Below are positions 15,941 to 24,961 of a DNA stretch of 64,000 nucleotides, one piece after another (the stretch's first letter is position 1; each line of letters opens with the position of its first letter). Under the pieces are notes generated by a model. The model was not told where the DNA came from. It made no database searches and saw only the letters and a list, made by a program, of their open reading frames with translations. The position numbers and the translations under genes are program-made. This DNA is from Amycolatopsis alba DSM 44262 (GTDB taxonomy: Bacteria > Actinomycetota > Actinomycetes > Mycobacteriales > Pseudonocardiaceae): contig NZ_KB913032.1 of NCBI RefSeq assembly GCF_000384215.1, forward strand, positions 831,021-895,020, given 5' to 3'.

Positions 15941-17196
15941 CCGGCGCCACGAGGACCGGGGTTTTCGCGGTACTGCGGTCGACCCCTGCCCCCGTCAGGT
16001 ATCTGCTCGGTGGCGTGCTGATCAACCAGCTGGGCGCTTTCGTCCAGACGTTCCTGATCCTGTACCTGACATTTCGGGGCACGTCGGTCGGTTTCGCCGG
16101 GGTCTGCCTCGCCGCGTACAGCGTGGGGGCGCTCTTCGGCGCCATGCTCGGCGGCGAACTGACCCACCGATTCGGTGGCCGGGCGACGATCGTGGCGGTG
16201 ATGACGTGCGCGGCGCCGCTCGTCGCGTCGATCCCGCTGGTCCGGGCGACACCGTCGGCGCTGCTCGCGGTGGTCGCGCTGTCCGGGATGGCGATCCAGG
16301 CGTACCGGCCGGCGGCGGCGGTGCTGCTGGCCGGGTTCATGCCGGACGAGCACAAGGTCATGGGCTTCTCGATGATGCGCATCGCGCTGAACATCGGGGC
16401 CGCGGTGGCGCCGCTGATCGCTGCCTTGGTCATCCAGGTGAACTGGGATCTGCTGTTCTGGCTGGACGGGGCGACCGCGGCGCTGTGGGCGTTGCTGGCG
16501 TTCGTGTTGCTGCCGAAGCGGAACGCGACCGCACACGAAGGCGAGCCCGACGGCGAGCCCGTGCCCGCCCTGAGCGCGCGCGAGGTGTACGGGACGCTGA
16601 TCCGGGACACCCGTTTCCTCTGCTATCTGCTGGCGGGCCTGTTCGGCATGGTGATCTACGCCGGATGGGTCGCGGTGCTGCCGCTGAACATCGTCGACGC
16701 CGGGTATCCGGTGAGCCTGTACAGCGCGGTGCTGGTGCTCTCTTCGGTCGTGCTGATCACGTGCGAACTGAAGATCACCACGTACATCGTGCGGATCCCG
16801 AAATATCTCGCCGGTCTGTTCGGCAATCTGGTCTGCGCGCTGGGATTCGCGTTCTACGGGCTGATGGCGCAGCATCCGTTCTTCGTGATCGCCGGCGCCT
16901 TGCTGGCCGTGTCCGGGCTGATGATCCACGGGCCGAGCACCGCTTCCCATCCGGCCACTTTCCCCGCCCAGCTGAGAAGCCGGTACATCGCGACGAAGGA
17001 AACGGTGGCTGGCGTGGCCGCGACGATCGGCCCGATGCTCGGCCTGTACCTCTGGACCACGTTCGGCGGTCCGGGGTTCTGGGGGTTCTGCGCGGTGCTG
17101 TCCGCCATCGCCGGATCGATGCACATCTACGGCCTCAAACAGCCCCCCGTGGCGAAACCAGTGCCCGAGCCGGAAGTCGTGGGAGAGCGACCATGA
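15937..17196 (+). CDS. MFS transporter of the biosynthetic operon
   Basis: A 419-aa major facilitator protein with about 12 hydrophobic segments. The first pair encloses AAYSVGALFGAMLGGELTHR, the family's cytoplasmic loop after helix 2 with RFGGR. The loop between helices 6 and 7 is rich in charged residues (near residue 195). ATG 15937 is preferred over an in-frame start at 15787 because hydrophobic sequence begins 20 residues later and the earlier part overlaps operator DNA. It overlaps the next gene by 4 bases (ATGA). Position at the head of a four-gene operon of biosynthetic enzymes suggests export of the product or self-protection. Confidence 0.88.
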   Translation: MTGATRTGVFAVLRSTPAPVRYLLGGVLINQLGAFVQTFLILYLTFRGTSVGFAGVCLAAYSVGALFGAMLGGELTHRFGGRATIVAVMTCAAPLVASIPLVRATPSALLAVVALSGMAIQAYRPAAAVLLAGFMPDEHKVMGFSMMRIALNIGAAVAPLIAALVIQVNWDLLFWLDGATAALWALLAFVLLPKRNATAHEGEPDGEPVPALSAREVYGTLIRDTRFLCYLLAGLFGMVIYAGWVAVLPLNIVDAGYPVSLYSAVLVLSSVVLITCELKITTYIVRIPKYLAGLFGNLVCALGFAFYGLMAQHPFFVIAGALLAVSGLMIHGPSTASHPATFPAQLRSRYIATKETVAGVAATIGPMLGLYLWTTFGGPGFWGFCAVLSAIAGSMHIYGLKQPPVAKPVPEPEVVGERP

Positions 17197-18509
17197 GCGA
17201 ATCCGAACCTGTCCTGCTGATCATCGGCAGCGGGCTGAAGCTGTACCGCGAATACCTGGTCTCGTCGATCCACCGCTGTGCCCGCGCGGCCGGAATCGGC
17301 CTGGTGCTGCTGAACAATCTCAAACCCACCTGGCAGCAAGCCTATTTCGACGAGATCATCCACACCGACGTGTTCGACGCGGACGAAATGCTCGCCTCCG
17401 CAAGGGAAGTCGCCGGACGTCGCCGGATCGCCGGCCTGATGTGCTGGGACGAACCGGTCGTGCTCGCCGCGGGTGAACTCGCCGCCGAACTCGGGGTCCC
17501 CGGTCTGAGCGTGGACGGCGTCCGCGGTTGCCGCGACAAGAACCGCACCCGCACCGTCCTGACCGCCGAAGGGCTGCTGCAGCCGGGCTACGCCTTGACC
17601 ACCGGTCTCGGCGAGGCACGCGCCGCGGCCGCCCGGATCGGCTATCCGGTGGTGCTCAAGCCGAGGGCCATGGGGGCGAGCATCGGGGTGGTGTTCGCCG
17701 CCGACGAGTCCGAAGTGGACGCCGCGTTCGGGGTCGCCATGGGCGCGGCCACCGTCGACCAGAGCCGTTACGGCGGCGGCGCGATCGTGGAGGGTTACGT
17801 TTCCGGGCCCGAGATCAGCATCGACGCCGCCGTGCACAAGGGCGAGTACCTGCCGATGTTCGTGGCCCGCAAGGAGACCGGCGACCAGCCGTACTTCGAG
17901 GAGGTCGGGCACGTCGTCGACGCCGGCGATCCGCTGCTGCACGACCCCGCGCTGATGGACGTCCTGGCGCGGGCGCACCGCGCGCTCGGCGTGGCGGACG
18001 GCATCACCCATTCCGAGGTCCGGCTGACCGACCGCGGCCCGCTGATCATCGAGATCAACGGCCGCCTCGGCGGCGACCTGATCCCGTTCCTCGGCAGGAC
18101 GGCCACCGGTCTCGACCCCGGCGAGATCCTGTTCTCCGTCGCGACCGGCCACCGGCCGGTCGTCACGCCGTCCCGGCACGCGGTCGCCGGGATCCGGTTC
18201 GGCTATCCGGACCACGACTGCCTGGTCCACGCGGTCGAGGTCCCCGAAGACGCGCCGGGCCTGGTCCTCGCGTCGCCGATGATCGATCCGGGGACCACCC
18301 TGCGCCTGCCACCCGGCGGCTACCTGGCCCGCCACTCGTTCGTGGTGTGCGAGGCCGGTGACCGTGAGACCTGTGGCCTGCGGCTGGACGCCGCCGCCGC
18401 CCTGGTGCGGATCGACGCCGATCCGGTGGACCCGCCAGAACCCGGTACCGCGTTCGAGATGCCTGCCGGGCTGCTCGACGTCGACGAACACGAGGGAGTT
18501 TCCGCATGA
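17193..18509 (+). CDS. ATP-grasp carboxylate-amine ligase (first of two)
   Basis: A 438-aa ATP-grasp protein. The pre-ATP-grasp region runs to about residue 110. ATP-site segments are YPVVLKPRAMGASIGVVF and AIVEGYVSGPEISIDAAV. The Mg-binding end is EINGRLGGDLIPFLG, a form seen in L-amino-acid ligases such as BacD. A C-terminal domain of about 100 residues closes the fold. These enzymes activate a carboxylate as acyl phosphate and couple it to an amine. With no NRPS in the window, it is a good candidate for forming one amide bond between the AmCP-derived amino acid and the hydrazine-derived unit. Overlaps its neighbours by 4 bases on both sides. Confidence 0.85.
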   Translation: MSESEPVLLIIGSGLKLYREYLVSSIHRCARAAGIGLVLLNNLKPTWQQAYFDEIIHTDVFDADEMLASAREVAGRRRIAGLMCWDEPVVLAAGELAAELGVPGLSVDGVRGCRDKNRTRTVLTAEGLLQPGYALTTGLGEARAAAARIGYPVVLKPRAMGASIGVVFAADESEVDAAFGVAMGAATVDQSRYGGGAIVEGYVSGPEISIDAAVHKGEYLPMFVARKETGDQPYFEEVGHVVDAGDPLLHDPALMDVLARAHRALGVADGITHSEVRLTDRGPLIIEINGRLGGDLIPFLGRTATGLDPGEILFSVATGHRPVVTPSRHAVAGIRFGYPDHDCLVHAVEVPEDAPGLVLASPMIDPGTTLRLPPGGYLARHSFVVCEAGDRETCGLRLDAAAALVRIDADPVDPPEPGTAFEMPAGLLDVDEHEGVSA

Positions 18510-19765
18510 CCATGACCGAATCCGTCCGCACCGATGTGCCGCTGACCGGCGCGCAGATCCTCGCGAACGCGAAGGCGCTCGCGCCGATCCTGCGCGAGCG
18601 GGCGGCGGAGATCGAGGAGAACCGGAGCCTGCCCCCGGACGTGGTGCAGATGCTGCGCGACGCCGGTGTCTTCCGGATCGGCTTCAGCCGGGACTGGGGC
18701 GGCCCCCATATGACCTCGATGGAGCAGACCGAAGTGATCGAGGCCCTTTCCTACGGCGACGCGTCCACCGGCTGGTGCGCGAAACTCGGCTCGGACATCG
18801 GCTTGCACGCCAACTTCCTCGACCAGGACGAAGCCCGCCGGATGTTCACCAGCCTCGACATGCATTCCGCGGGGGTGCTCCCGGTGACGGGGCGCGCGGA
18901 CCGCGTCCCCGGCGGTTACCTGCTCAACGGCCGATGGGGGTTCGGCAGCGGCTCCACCCACGCGGACTGGGTGGCCTCCGGCGCCATGGTGTTCGAGAAC
19001 GGTGAGCCCTACGCCAGCCCGGACGGCAGCAACCCGCACGAGTCGCGCCTGTTCATGGTGCCCGGCGACCAGATCGAATCCGTCGACAACTGGTACACCC
19101 TCGGCCTGTGCGGCTCCGGCAGCAGCGATTACACGATCACCGACGTGTTCGTGCCGGAGAACCACTCGCTGACCTTCGACAACCCGAAAGTCCCCAACGG
19201 TCCACTGGTGCAGCCGGACGTGATCCAGCGCAGCATGTGCGGTGTCCCGCTCGGTTTGACGAGGGCCGCGCTGGACTACGTCCGCGAGCTCACCCTGGAA
19301 CGGGTCGACATGCTGAAGGGTTCGCCGTGGCGGATGAGCGGTGTCGCCTGGAAGGACAACGAGCACATCCAGATCACCCTCGCCGAATGCGAGGCCGACT
19401 ACAGCACGACCCGCGCCGGTGTGTACCGGGCGCTGGAGCGGCAGTGGGAGGTCACCGCCGACGGGATCGGCACGCTGGACGATCTCACGCCGGACGAGCG
19501 GGTCGCCTCCGCGCTGACCGGCTGGCAGGCGTTCAACATGGCCAAACGGGTCGTGCAGCGGCTCTGCGATCTGCTCGGCACCGCGGCCATCCGGTCGGGC
19601 GACCCGATGAACCGGTGGCTCCGGGACGCGATGACCATGGCGATGCACCCGACCGCGCGGGATCGCGTCACCCAGACGGTCGGCGCGCATCTGGTCGGTG
19701 CCAAGCCCTCCATGCGGTTCATGCTCGGCATCGTGGACAAGCCCAAGACCGACTCCGATGAGTGA
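18506..19765 (+). CDS. Acyl-CoA-dehydrogenase-like flavoprotein
   Basis: A 419-aa protein of the acyl-CoA dehydrogenase/flavin monooxygenase fold (HsaA, DszC, KijD3 group). The N-terminal helical domain contains DGPH-like GGPHMTSMEQTEVIEAL. The beta domain follows with GYLLNGRWGFGSGSTHADWV, and the C-terminal helices carry DEPMNRWLRD-like sequence. Members oxidise carrier- or CoA-bound substrates, hydroxylate amines or oxidise N-N units. In a hydrazine cluster, oxidation of a hydrazine to a hydrazone or beyond is an attractive role, but this is inference. It overlaps both neighbouring ATP-grasp genes. Confidence 0.82.
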   Translation: MTMTESVRTDVPLTGAQILANAKALAPILRERAAEIEENRSLPPDVVQMLRDAGVFRIGFSRDWGGPHMTSMEQTEVIEALSYGDASTGWCAKLGSDIGLHANFLDQDEARRMFTSLDMHSAGVLPVTGRADRVPGGYLLNGRWGFGSGSTHADWVASGAMVFENGEPYASPDGSNPHESRLFMVPGDQIESVDNWYTLGLCGSGSSDYTITDVFVPENHSLTFDNPKVPNGPLVQPDVIQRSMCGVPLGLTRAALDYVRELTLERVDMLKGSPWRMSGVAWKDNEHIQITLAECEADYSTTRAGVYRALERQWEVTADGIGTLDDLTPDERVASALTGWQAFNMAKRVVQRLCDLLGTAAIRSGDPMNRWLRDAMTMAMHPTARDRVTQTVGAHLVGAKPSMRFMLGIVDKPKTDSDE

Positions 19766-21011
19766 GCGGCCCATCTTGATCGTCGGGTTCGTGACGCCGG
19801 TGCTGATGGCACTGACCGGCGCCGAACCCGACGGTTCGGTCGTCCTCGTCGAAGAGCCGGACGTGATCCGCAAGCGGGAGCTGCTCACGAAGCTGGCCGG
19901 GTCGTCCCTGGTCCGCGAGATGATCGGGTGGGAGCACGCCCGGCCCGGCTCGGCCGACGAGTTCTTCGCCGCGCACCCCGATCTGGACCCGGTCGCGGTG
20001 ATCCCGCTGACCGAGTACGCCACCCCGTTCGCCGCCCGGCTCGCCGAACGCTACGGCCTGCCGGGAGCGAGTCTGGGCGCCGCGCAGATCCTGCGGGACA
20101 AGGCCTTGCTGCGCAGGGTCAGCGCGGCCGCCGGGCTGGCCAACCCGGAGAGCGCCACGGTGACCTGCCCGGCGGACGTACTGGCGTTCATGGGCGCCCA
20201 TCCCGGACCGGTGGTGCTCAAACCGGCGAACCGGCAGGCCGCCGTCGGCACGCAGATCATCCGTGACCCGGCCGAGGTCGACCGGGCTTGGGAGAGCTGC
20301 GTCGAGCAGGACGAGGGCATCTTCGTCCCCGACCGGCCGATGGCGCTGTCCATGCTGGCCGAGCGGTACGTGCCCGGACCCGAGTACAGCGTGGAGATGC
20401 TCGTCCGCGGTGGGCGGCAGCTGTTCGCCAACGTCACCGGCAAACAGCTCTACCCCGGCCCCAGACCGGTGGAGCTGGCCCACGTCGTGCCCGCCGACAT
20501 CCCCGCCGACCTCACGGAGAAGCTGACAGGCGTGACCCGTCAGGTCGTCGCGGCCGTCGGTTTCGCCGACGGCATCCTGCACTGCGAATGGATCGTCTCC
20601 GACGGTGTCCCGTATCTGGTGGAATGCGCCGGCCGGGTCGCCGGTGACGGGATCATGGAGATCATCGACCACGCCTACTCGATGAAGCTGTTGCGCTCCT
20701 ACGTCACGATGATGCGCGGTGAACCGCTGCCGGAGCTGCCTCGCCGCGCCACCGGCGGGGCGGCCGTCCGGTTCGTCCCGATGGAGCCGGGGGTGATCGA
20801 CGCCGTCCTGGGGCTCGAACAGGCCCGGCAGGCGGAAGGCGTGGTCCTGGTGGACATCCTGGTCAAACCCGGCCACCGGTTCACCGGGCTGCGCAGCTCG
20901 TGGGACCGGACGGGCCTGGTGATGGCCGTCGCGGACAGCCCCGCCGAGGCCCTGCAGCGCGCCGAGAAGGGCGCGAGCCTGGTCCGGATCGAGGTCCTCC
21001 CGGAGCCTTGA
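19758..21011 (+). CDS. ATP-grasp carboxylate-amine ligase (second of two)
   Basis: A 417-aa ATP-grasp protein. ATP-site segments are PVVLKPANRQAAVGTQII and AERYVPGPEYSVEMLV, and the Mg end is LVECAGRVAGDGIMEIIDHA. It shares little sequence with the ligase two genes upstream outside these motifs, so the two probably form different bonds. Start ATG 19758 overlaps the previous gene by 8 bases. Last gene of the rightward operon, ended by a hairpin 16 bases beyond the stop. Confidence 0.85.
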   Translation: MSERPILIVGFVTPVLMALTGAEPDGSVVLVEEPDVIRKRELLTKLAGSSLVREMIGWEHARPGSADEFFAAHPDLDPVAVIPLTEYATPFAARLAERYGLPGASLGAAQILRDKALLRRVSAAAGLANPESATVTCPADVLAFMGAHPGPVVLKPANRQAAVGTQIIRDPAEVDRAWESCVEQDEGIFVPDRPMALSMLAERYVPGPEYSVEMLVRGGRQLFANVTGKQLYPGPRPVELAHVVPADIPADLTEKLTGVTRQVVAAVGFADGILHCEWIVSDGVPYLVECAGRVAGDGIMEIIDHAYSMKLLRSYVTMMRGEPLPELPRRATGGAAVRFVPMEPGVIDAVLGLEQARQAEGVVLVDILVKPGHRFTGLRSSWDRTGLVMAVADSPAEALQRAEKGASLVRIEVLPEP

Positions 21012-21027
21012 CCCACGCTTCGCCAAT

Positions 21028-21082
21028 GTCCGTGAAGGCCTCCTTCCCTACCTTCAGAGTAGGGAAGGAGGCCTTCACGGAC
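21028..21082. terminator. Bidirectional hairpin between convergent operons
   Basis: Perfect 24-base arms (21028-21051 and 21059-21082) with a 7-base loop, beginning GTCCGTGAAGGCCTCCTTC. It fits exactly between the stop of the ATP-grasp gene and the stop codon of the leftward monooxygenase at 21083. Same family as the element at 10742-10794. Confidence 0.8.
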
Positions 21083-22384
21083 TTACCCCTGGCGACGAAG
21101 CAGGCCGGCCACCGCGGCCGCGACGACCGCGGCGCCCGAATACTTCAGGATCCGGTGCTGGCGCGTCGCCCGCTGAAGGGCCTTGGCGTACGGGACGGTG
21201 GTGTTGGTGACCATCGCGTGCAGTGGCATCCAACGGTGCCAGAGAAGCTTCTCCAGGACGGAGTCGCAGGCCCGTTCCAGCCGGACGGCCGGGGAACGCA
21301 CGGTGTCGCGGAGTTCGGCGAAGTTGCGGTGGGACATGGTGGCGAGCGCGTCGGTGTTCGGTTTCCGGCGGGTGTAGTACCTCGCCAGCGCCGCCGCCGT
21401 GTCGCCGGGGTGGCGGGCGAGGCTGTCCGTCAGTTCCAGCGCGTCCTCGAAGGCCGAGTTCATGCCCTGGGCCAGGAACGGATAGACGGCGTGGCAGGCG
21501 TCGCCGATCAGCGCCACCTTGCCCTCGTGGGTCCACGGCGCGGTGCTGACGGTGACGAGGTTGAAGGTCGGCCGCCGCAGGAACTCCTCACCGAGATCGG
21601 GCACCAGCGCGAGGACGTCGGGGAAATGGGTGCGGAACAAGGACTCGACGTCCGCCGCCGTCCTCAGCGAGTCGAATCCGTGCTCGCCATGGAACGGAAG
21701 GACGCAGGAGCAGGTGAAGGAGCCGTCGCGGTTGGGGTGGGCGAACATCATGATGTCGCCGCGAGGCCAGAGGTGGAAGACGTCGTCGGCCATGCGATGC
21801 GCACCGTCGGCGGCCGCCGGGATGTGGAGTTCACGCCAGCCCCACTCGAGATAACTCTGCGAGAACTCCGCGCGCTGTTCGTGGTGCATGGCCCGGCGAA
21901 CGGCCGAGAACGCGCCGTCCGCGCCCACCACCACATCCGGCTTCACCACGAACGCCCGGCCATCCGGGTCCACAAAGGACACCGATGGCAGGTCGCGGTC
22001 CATGCCCGTGCATCGCGTGCCGAACACGAAGCGCACGCGGGGTTCCCGGCTCGCCGCGTCCACCAGCAGCGCGCTCAGGTCCTGGCGCTGGATGGCCAAG
22101 ATGCCGCCCTCGCCGTACGCCGAAAACCGCAGCCCGCCGTCCGGGTTGTGCAGCATCCGCCCGCGCATCGGCACCACGAGCCGCCGCACCTCCTCGGAGA
22201 GCCCCAGGCGATCCAGCGCCGACAGGCCACGACGGGACAGCCCGAGATTCATGGATGTCACCGCGTTGACGGACCCGCGAGGATCCGGCCTGCGGTCGTA
22301 CACCGTCACCACATGCCCTTGCCTGCCCAGCGAAAGCGCCAGGAACGCGCCCGCCATACCGGCACCCACGATCGTGAACTCCAC
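21083..22384 (-). CDS. Kynurenine-3-monooxygenase-like FAD hydroxylase
   Basis: A 433-aa flavoprotein. It has N-terminal VGAGMAGAFLALSLGRQG, then VVVGADGAFSAVRRAM, GDACHAVYPFLAQGMNSAFE and a hydrophobic C-terminal tail (AAVVAAAVAGLL). The order and the MVTNTTVPYAKAL segment before the tail match kynurenine 3-monooxygenases. No kynurenine-pathway partner gene is present, so it probably hydroxylates another amino acid or acts on the hydrazine-containing intermediate. GTG 22384 is chosen because AAGGGGAG lies 6 bases upstream. Last gene of the leftward hydroxylase operon, 16 bases after the oxidase gene. Confidence 0.82.
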   Translation of the reverse strand: MEFTIVGAGMAGAFLALSLGRQGHVVTVYDRRPDPRGSVNAVTSMNLGLSRRGLSALDRLGLSEEVRRLVVPMRGRMLHNPDGGLRFSAYGEGGILAIQRQDLSALLVDAASREPRVRFVFGTRCTGMDRDLPSVSFVDPDGRAFVVKPDVVVGADGAFSAVRRAMHHEQRAEFSQSYLEWGWRELHIPAAADGAHRMADDVFHLWPRGDIMMFAHPNRDGSFTCSCVLPFHGEHGFDSLRTAADVESLFRTHFPDVLALVPDLGEEFLRRPTFNLVTVSTAPWTHEGKVALIGDACHAVYPFLAQGMNSAFEDALELTDSLARHPGDTAAALARYYTRRKPNTDALATMSHRNFAELRDTVRSPAVRLERACDSVLEKLLWHRWMPLHAMVTNTTVPYAKALQRATRQHRILKYSGAAVVAAAVAGLLRRQG

Positions 22385-22400
22385 TATGCACTCCCCTTGT

Positions 22401-23435
22401 TCACGCACGGACCTTCCTGACCGCGCCGAGGATCTCCTCGGCGACGAGCGGTGCGGTACCGAATCCGGACCCGCCACAGGCGGGGCGAGACCACACCGAC
22501 GGGTGAATCCGGGTGAGCACCGGACCCCCGTCGACGGGATCGGCCGCGTAGTGGCAGTCCCGCACGGCGACGACGGCGTAATCTGCGGCGCCGGCGAGAA
22601 TCGGTTCGGCGAGCAGCCGATCGGCCCACGGTTCGCCGTCCAGGTCCCTTGTGGACTCGACCTCCCGGCAGACCGCGTCCGAACTGATCTTGAGCAAGGT
22701 GCCGCAGCCAGGGGGCAGCAGCCAGGCGGTGCGGCCGCCGCCGATCCGGCCGACACCGGGCGCCGACTCCCACCAGCCCGCCAGGTTCCCCGGCGGGCGC
22801 AGGTAGATCATGGTCTGGCGGTACAGCGTGACAGGCTGCCCGGCCAGTTCGGTGCTCCCCGGTCCCGCCGCGACCAGCACGAGGTCCGCCTCCGCCGTCG
22901 TACCGTCGGCCAGGGTCACCCGGTGATCGCCGACGCCGTCGACGGCGCGGTGCGGCTTCAGTTCCGTCAAAGGATGCGCGGTGAGCCAGTCCGCCGCCGC
23001 GCGAAGAAACCGTTCGGCCAGCAGCACCCCGGCGTCGCGATCGAGCACACCGCCCGTACCGGCGGGGAACACCACGGGCGGCAGGGCTTCCGGCGACACG
23101 ACGACAGCGGGGAGCCCGGCCTCACCCGCGGTGTCGAGCGCCTGCTCGATTTCGCCGAGGGTGCCCGCGGTGACCACGCCGACCGGCCGGAAGATCTCTT
23201 TCCGCAGCAACGATTCCAGCTCCAGCCAACGACGGCGGGCCTCGGCCATCCGCCGTGTGCCGTCGGCGTCGCCCGGACGCAGCACCCGCAATGCCCGGTG
23301 CTGGTCGGACGAAGCCGAGGCTGGATTCGGGATGGGACCACGATCGAACACGGTGACACGGTGACCCGCCCGCGCGCACCCGATCGCGGTCACCAACCCG
23401 GTCACCCCGGCGCCGACGACGGCGACAGCCGCCAT
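22401..23435 (-). CDS. D-amino-acid-oxidase-like FAD enzyme, probably cleaving the hydrazine adduct
   Basis: A 344-aa FAD oxidoreductase of the DAO/glycine oxidase family. It has N-terminal VVGAGVTGLVTAIGCARAG, then FDRGPIPNPASAS and C-terminal SRPACGGSGFGTAPLVAEE. In s56-p1 and triacsin pathways a DAO-like enzyme follows the N-N bond-forming pair and oxidatively releases hydrazinoacetate from the lysine-glycine hydrazine. This gene overlaps the synthetase-like gene by one base and lies in the same operon as the N-hydroxylase, so the same role is likely. Not tested by alignment here. Confidence 0.82.
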   Translation of the reverse strand: MAAVAVVGAGVTGLVTAIGCARAGHRVTVFDRGPIPNPASASSDQHRALRVLRPGDADGTRRMAEARRRWLELESLLRKEIFRPVGVVTAGTLGEIEQALDTAGEAGLPAVVVSPEALPPVVFPAGTGGVLDRDAGVLLAERFLRAAADWLTAHPLTELKPHRAVDGVGDHRVTLADGTTAEADLVLVAAGPGSTELAGQPVTLYRQTMIYLRPPGNLAGWWESAPGVGRIGGGRTAWLLPPGCGTLLKISSDAVCREVESTRDLDGEPWADRLLAEPILAGAADYAVVAVRDCHYAADPVDGGPVLTRIHPSVWSRPACGGSGFGTAPLVAEEILGAVRKVRA

Positions 23436-24961
23436 CAGACGGCCAGCCGCGGCAGCTTCTTCGGGATGACCGCGTCCGCGTCCACCTGTCCGGGCAGCGT
23501 CGTGTCGGGCAGCGCGGCCGCGGCGAGATCGATCAGGATCGGCGCGGCGCAGCGCAGGAACACGTCCACCTGGTGACAGAGATCCCCCGCGGTCCCGGCG
23601 GTCGTCGCGGCGGCCAGCCGATCGAGCCGCGCCAGCTGTTCGGCGAGCGTCGACGCCACGGCCGTCAAGCTGAACCGCCGGAGCCCGTAGCCGTCGGCGA
23701 ACCGTTCGGCCATCCGCAGCGCCGTCCTCCTGGCGGCTTCGGAAACCGGCAGCGGACCGCGGTCCACCCAGCGGTCGATCGCCGCCGCGACCCGGTTCCA
23801 CGGTCCGGTCAGCCGGGTCTCGCTGACCCGGAGCAGGGCTTCGCGGGTGAAGTCCGTGCGCTGGTACTCGGGGCTGGTGGCGCAGAGGTGGAAGCGGATG
23901 AGATCGCGCGGCACCTCGGCGGCCAGCTCGCGGCCGGAAACGACATGCCCGCGGCTGGTGGAGAACTTCTCGTTGGCCAGCTCGTAGAACTCGTTCGTGA
24001 CGTACTGCGCCGGGAGCACGTGCCCGCCGAGCGCGGTGAGCATCGCCGTGCCCACGATCGCGAACGGGTACGTCGCGTCCAGGCCGAGGAAGTACACCAC
24101 GGTCGAACCGGAGCCCGCCTGCCACAGCTCGTCGTCGGCGGTCAGGACCGCGCCGCGTTTCTCCGCGGCCAGCGCGGTGGTGAACATGCTCCACGGCATG
24201 CCCTCCATATGCGGATAGATCACCTGCCCCGGCACCTCGGGGAACAGCGCCGGGATGCCCCACGACGTCGGCTGGGTGATCGGGAAGTCCGGCAGCGGCC
24301 CCGCCAGCGCGGACTCGACGAGCCGGGCCATGCCGGGCCGCATCGGGATCCGGGCGAAATACGCCTCCAGTTCCGCGCGGTATCGCTCGACCGGGAAGAC
24401 GAGGATGTCCGCGTCGCGGTACTCCAGCGGCTCGTCCGGGCGCAGCGTCGAGCGCGGGGCGATCAGGTCGCCGGGAGCGACCGGCAGCCCGCAGCTCTCG
24501 CAGACCCCGGCGTACCCGTCGGCGAGGCAGAACGGGCAGCCGCCGGTGACGTAGGCGTCCATCAGGTACTCGCCGGTGCTCGGCAGCCAAGGGAAACGCA
24601 CGGTCTTCAGCTCCAGCCTGCCCATGCTGTGCAGCCGGTCGTAGAAGTCCATGACCAGTTTGGTGAACCGGTCACCGATACAGCCGAAACCGTCGACGTC
24701 GATGCCCATCGCGGCCAGCGTCTCCTGAACCTGAGCCGAGGAGCGTTCCCGCAGGTCTTCCGGAGCCACGCCGAGTCGCGCGGCCGCCGTGACGACGTAG
24801 TTCTGGGTGAAGTGCATGCCGGTGCCGTAAAAGGCTTCCCTGCCGGTCGCGCGGGCGTACCGGGCACAGACGTCGGCGGCGAGGAACGGACCGGCGAGAT
24901 GGCCGAGGTGCAGGTCGCCGTTCGCCGTCGGGGCAGGCGAGATCACCACCAGCCGGTTCAT
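23435..24961 (-). CDS. Methionyl-tRNA-synthetase-like half of a hydrazine synthetase
   Basis: A 508-aa class I aminoacyl-tRNA-synthetase-like protein. The HLGH signature is at residues 18-21. A zinc knuckle has cysteines 142/145 and 154/157. KFSTSR at 332-337 corresponds to KMSKS. It is shorter than bacterial MetRS and sits directly after a lysine N-hydroxylase gene. In Spb40/Tri28-type hydrazine synthetases this module activates glycine and esterifies it to N6-hydroxylysine, and a fused cupin then rearranges the ester to the N-N bond. Here the cupin is not fused but encoded at 27585. Could instead be a resistance copy of MetRS, but context argues against that. Confidence 0.88.
   Translation of the reverse strand: MNRLVVISPAPTANGDLHLGHLAGPFLAADVCARYARATGREAFYGTGMHFTQNYVVTAAARLGVAPEDLRERSSAQVQETLAAMGIDVDGFGCIGDRFTKLVMDFYDRLHSMGRLELKTVRFPWLPSTGEYLMDAYVTGGCPFCLADGYAGVCESCGLPVAPGDLIAPRSTLRPDEPLEYRDADILVFPVERYRAELEAYFARIPMRPGMARLVESALAGPLPDFPITQPTSWGIPALFPEVPGQVIYPHMEGMPWSMFTTALAAEKRGAVLTADDELWQAGSGSTVVYFLGLDATYPFAIVGTAMLTALGGHVLPAQYVTNEFYELANEKFSTSRGHVVSGRELAAEVPRDLIRFHLCATSPEYQRTDFTREALLRVSETRLTGPWNRVAAAIDRWVDRGPLPVSEAARRTALRMAERFADGYGLRRFSLTAVASTLAEQLARLDRLAAATTAGTAGDLCHQVDVFLRCAAPILIDLAAAALPDTTLPGQVDADAVIPKKLPRLAV

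Noticed and set aside
16206..17192. Extension of the first ATP-grasp frame through the exporter gene
   Set aside because: It overlaps a well-supported membrane transporter in another frame; the ATP-grasp fold begins at ATG 17193 with an ATGA overlap.
23435..24961. The MetRS-like gene as a second housekeeping or resistance methionyl-tRNA synthetase
   Set aside because: It is in one operon, with overlaps, with a lysine N-hydroxylase and a DAO-like enzyme, and a matching cupin is nearby. This fits hydrazine synthesis far better.
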